NCBI RefSeq assembly: GCF_035825295.1
Contig: NZ_JAYMGI010000002.1
Location: 3,353,001-3,417,000, forward strand
Origin: Actinacidiphila sp. DG2A-62
GTDB lineage: Bacteria; Actinomycetota; Actinomycetes; Streptomycetales; Streptomycetaceae
Reading direction: 5' to 3'
DNA: 64,000 nucleotides
A program made the position numbers and the translations under genes. Each line of letters starts with the position of its first letter. Positions within the stretch are counted from its first letter, which is position 1. The notes under the pieces were generated by a model. It saw only the letters and a program-made list of their open reading frames with translations, had not been told where the DNA came from and made no database searches. Shown here one piece after another: positions 62,596 through 64,000 of this stretch.

Positions 62596-63294
62596 CTAAC
62601 CGCCCGCGCCCGGCCCCCCGGCCGCAGGGGCGTCGCCGCCGGACACGCCCCGGGCGTCGTCGGACACGCCCCGGGTGTCGTCGGGTACGTCCCGGGCGGC
62701 ACCCGCCTCGGCCGCCTCGCCCGCCGCCGCGCCCAGCGGCCACGCGGCGACCGTGTCGTAGCGGGGCTGCTCGCCGGGGACGCCGGAGCGCGGCGCGGTG
62801 CTGGAGACCAGGCAGAGGGTGTCCGCGGTCCAGGACGCGCCGCGGAATCCGGCCAGCTCCGCGGCGAACGGCCGCAGCGGTACGGGGCGGCCGCGCGCGG
62901 TACGGGCCAGCGTGAGATGGGCGCGGAAGCCGTGCTCCTCGTCCACGGGGGCGCCGGCCCGGCGGGCAGCGGCGCGTACGGACCGCGCGAGCCGCGCCAG
63001 GCCCGGCAGGTCGCCCTCGGCCGCGGCCCACAGCGCGCGGTCGCCGAACCGGCCGCCGCCGGCCAGCCGCAGGTCGTACGGGCCGTGCCGGCGGGCGGCG
63101 CGGGCCAGCCGCTCGTCCAGCTCGGGCCGCAGCGCGTCGGGCGTCTCGCCGAGGAAGGCGAGGGTGAGGTGCCAGCTCTCCGTCGGGGTCCAGCGCAGGT
63201 CCCCCGCACCGGGCAGGCGGCGCAGCGGCGCCGCGGCCCGGGCCAGCTCCGCGACGGCGGCGGGTGGCGGCAGCAGCGCCACGAACAGCCTCAT
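62596..63294 (-). CDS. thpR: RNA 2',3'-cyclic phosphodiesterase (2'-5' RNA ligase-like)
   Basis: 232 residues from ATG 63294; TAGGGT ends 6 nt before the ATG, so probably leaderless. 2H phosphoesterase fold with both catalytic motifs: WHLTLAFLG (His about 42) and FRAHLTLAR (His about 125). A non-family C-terminal extension from about 195 contains DVPDDTRGVSDDARGVSGGD, a short repeat, and a Gly/Ala tail. ThpR hydrolyses 2',3'-cyclic phosphate ends of RNA. The extension is low-complexity and likely disordered. Confidence 0.9.
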   Translation of the reverse strand: MRLFVALLPPPAAVAELARAAAPLRRLPGAGDLRWTPTESWHLTLAFLGETPDALRPELDERLARAARRHGPYDLRLAGGGRFGDRALWAAAEGDLPGLARLARSVRAAARRAGAPVDEEHGFRAHLTLARTARGRPVPLRPFAAELAGFRGASWTADTLCLVSSTAPRSGVPGEQPRYDTVAAWPLGAAAGEAAEAGAARDVPDDTRGVSDDARGVSGGDAPAAGGPGAGG

Positions 63295-63303
63295 GCGCCG
63301 ACC

Positions 63304-64000
63304 CTACGCGGCCCGGGTGACACCGCCCGCCGCGGCCTTGCCTGCGCCGCCCGCCGCGCCGTCCACCACGTCGCCCGCGGCGGCCTCGCCGCCGGCCGTG
63401 GCGCCCGCCGCCTGCGCGCCTGCGCCGCCCGCCGCGCCGTCGCGGGGGACGAAGGCGATCAGCGGGCCGTCGCCGGTGCGCCGCGGGTTGAAGCGCAGCC
63501 GCAGGCCGCCCGCGCGGGCCAGCGCCAGGCCGACCCCGACCGCGGCGGCGGCGCTGACCAGGCCGCCGCTGAGGAAGCCGACGCGGGCGCCGTAGGTGTC
63601 GGTCACCCAGCCCATGACCGGGCCGCCGACCGGCGTGCCGCCGACGAAGACCATCATGTACAGGCTCATCACCCGGCCGCGCATCACCGGGTCGGTGGCC
63701 AGCTGCACGCTGGCGTTGGCGGTGGTGTTGAACGTCAGGCCGAAGACGCCGATCGGCACCAGCAGCGCGGCGAAGATCCAGAACTCCGGGGCGAGCGCGG
63801 CCACCGACTCCAGCAGCCCGAAGACCATGGCTGCGGCCACCAGCATCCGCAGCCGGGTGCGGCTGCGCCGGGCGGCCAGCAGCGCGCCGAGCAGGGAGCC
63901 CGCGGCCATCAGGGAGTTGAGCAGGCCGTAGGTGCCGGCGCCGCTGTCGAAGACCTTGTTGGCGAAGGCGGACAGCCAGATCGGGAAGTTGAAGCCGAAG
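63304..64000 (-). CDS. MFS transporter, C-terminal part (5' end outside window)
   Basis: The frame remains open to 64000, so the gene starts beyond the window; the inner ATG 63909 is not the start. At least six helices are seen, e.g. FGFNFPIWLSAFANKVFDSG, GTYGLLNSLMAAGSLLGALL, MLVAAAMVFGLLESVAALAP, LLVPIGVFGLTFNTTANASV, then RGRVMSLYMMVFVGGTPVGG, close to the EntS/MFS_3 group of exporters. The tail of about 50 residues is Gly/Ala-rich (AGGAGAQAAGATAGGEAAAG). It lies 9 bp upstream of thpR with thpR's own promoter in the gap. Confidence 0.85.
   Translation of the reverse strand, partial: FGFNFPIWLSAFANKVFDSGAGTYGLLNSLMAAGSLLGALLAARRSRTRLRMLVAAAMVFGLLESVAALAPEFWIFAALLVPIGVFGLTFNTTANASVQLATDPVMRGRVMSLYMMVFVGGTPVGGPVMGWVTDTYGARVGFLSGGLVSAAAAVGVGLALARAGGLRLRFNPRRTGDGPLIAFVPRDGAAGGAGAQAAGATAGGEAAAGDVVDGAAGGAGKAAAGGVTRAA

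Overview
The window looks like chromosomal DNA from a Streptomyces-type actinomycete. The sequence is extremely GC-rich with a strong third-codon GC bias, GTG starts are common, and many neighbouring genes overlap by four bases. It carries family-defining genes: the afsR-afsS-afsK regulatory locus, a DmdR1/IdeR-type iron regulator, a CGNR regulator, an FHA-containing type VII secretion ATPase, and a Tad pilus cluster with a LysM-BTAD protein. I cannot place the genus from sequence alone. I see no tRNA, rRNA, CRISPR array, integrase or transposase; this reads as core chromosome with accessory secretion loci.

Layout. 1-5.35 kb: the 3' part of afsR, the tiny afsS gene with a SARP-type direct repeat in its promoter, a strong bidirectional terminator, and convergent afsK. 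5.6-12.1 kb: a frameshifted VOC (glyoxalase-fold) gene, a TetR regulator, a small membrane protein, an FMO-like flavoprotein, and a divergent MFS/GlxA-type AraC regulator pair. 12.1-15.6 kb: a signalling cluster with an anti-sigma kinase-like ATPase, a STAS anti-anti-sigma factor, an ECF sigma factor and a coupled zinc-finger/MDMPI anti-sigma-like protein. 15.7-28.4 kb: purU, a SCO4402-like protein, an amino-acid binding lipoprotein, a frameshifted Pro/Gln-rich membrane protein, a TPR regulator, a Prim-Pol-domain protein, a two-gene ABC exporter, and an MFS efflux pump divergent from a CGNR regulator.

28.4-51.4 kb is the accessory-looking core. Module A (28.4-31.1 kb) is four translationally coupled genes: a WXG100-like protein, a T7SS-secreted-type protein, a small membrane protein and a hypothetical. 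A ten-gene Tad/Flp pilus operon follows on the same strand (31.3-41.3 kb). Divergent from it is an FHA-FtsK/SpoIIIE ATPase related to EccC/EssC (frameshifted as read), then a lipoprotein, then module B (47.1-51.4 kb). Module B repeats the gene content of module A: WXG100-like, secreted-type, a protein ending in the same hypothetical family, and a membrane protein. The paired modules beside one orphan ATPase are the best candidate here for a poorly described system.

51.4-64 kb: an alpha/beta-hydrolase-fold protein with an Ala at the nucleophile position under a LexA-like box, dmdR1, a SIS-domain protein, a PAS-domain protein, pdxH (frameshifted), a citrate synthase, serC, a secreted beta-propeller protein, an SGNH hydrolase, an aldo/keto reductase behind a MerR-like palindromic promoter, a 28-residue membrane peptide, thpR, and the 3' part of an MFS transporter.

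Two themes cross the window. At least eight genes have a -10 box 6-7 nt before the start codon and no Shine-Dalgarno sequence, suggesting leaderless mRNAs. Four otherwise well-conserved genes are each broken by one single-base indel, two of them clearly in short C/G runs, which fits residual assembly error better than real gene loss.
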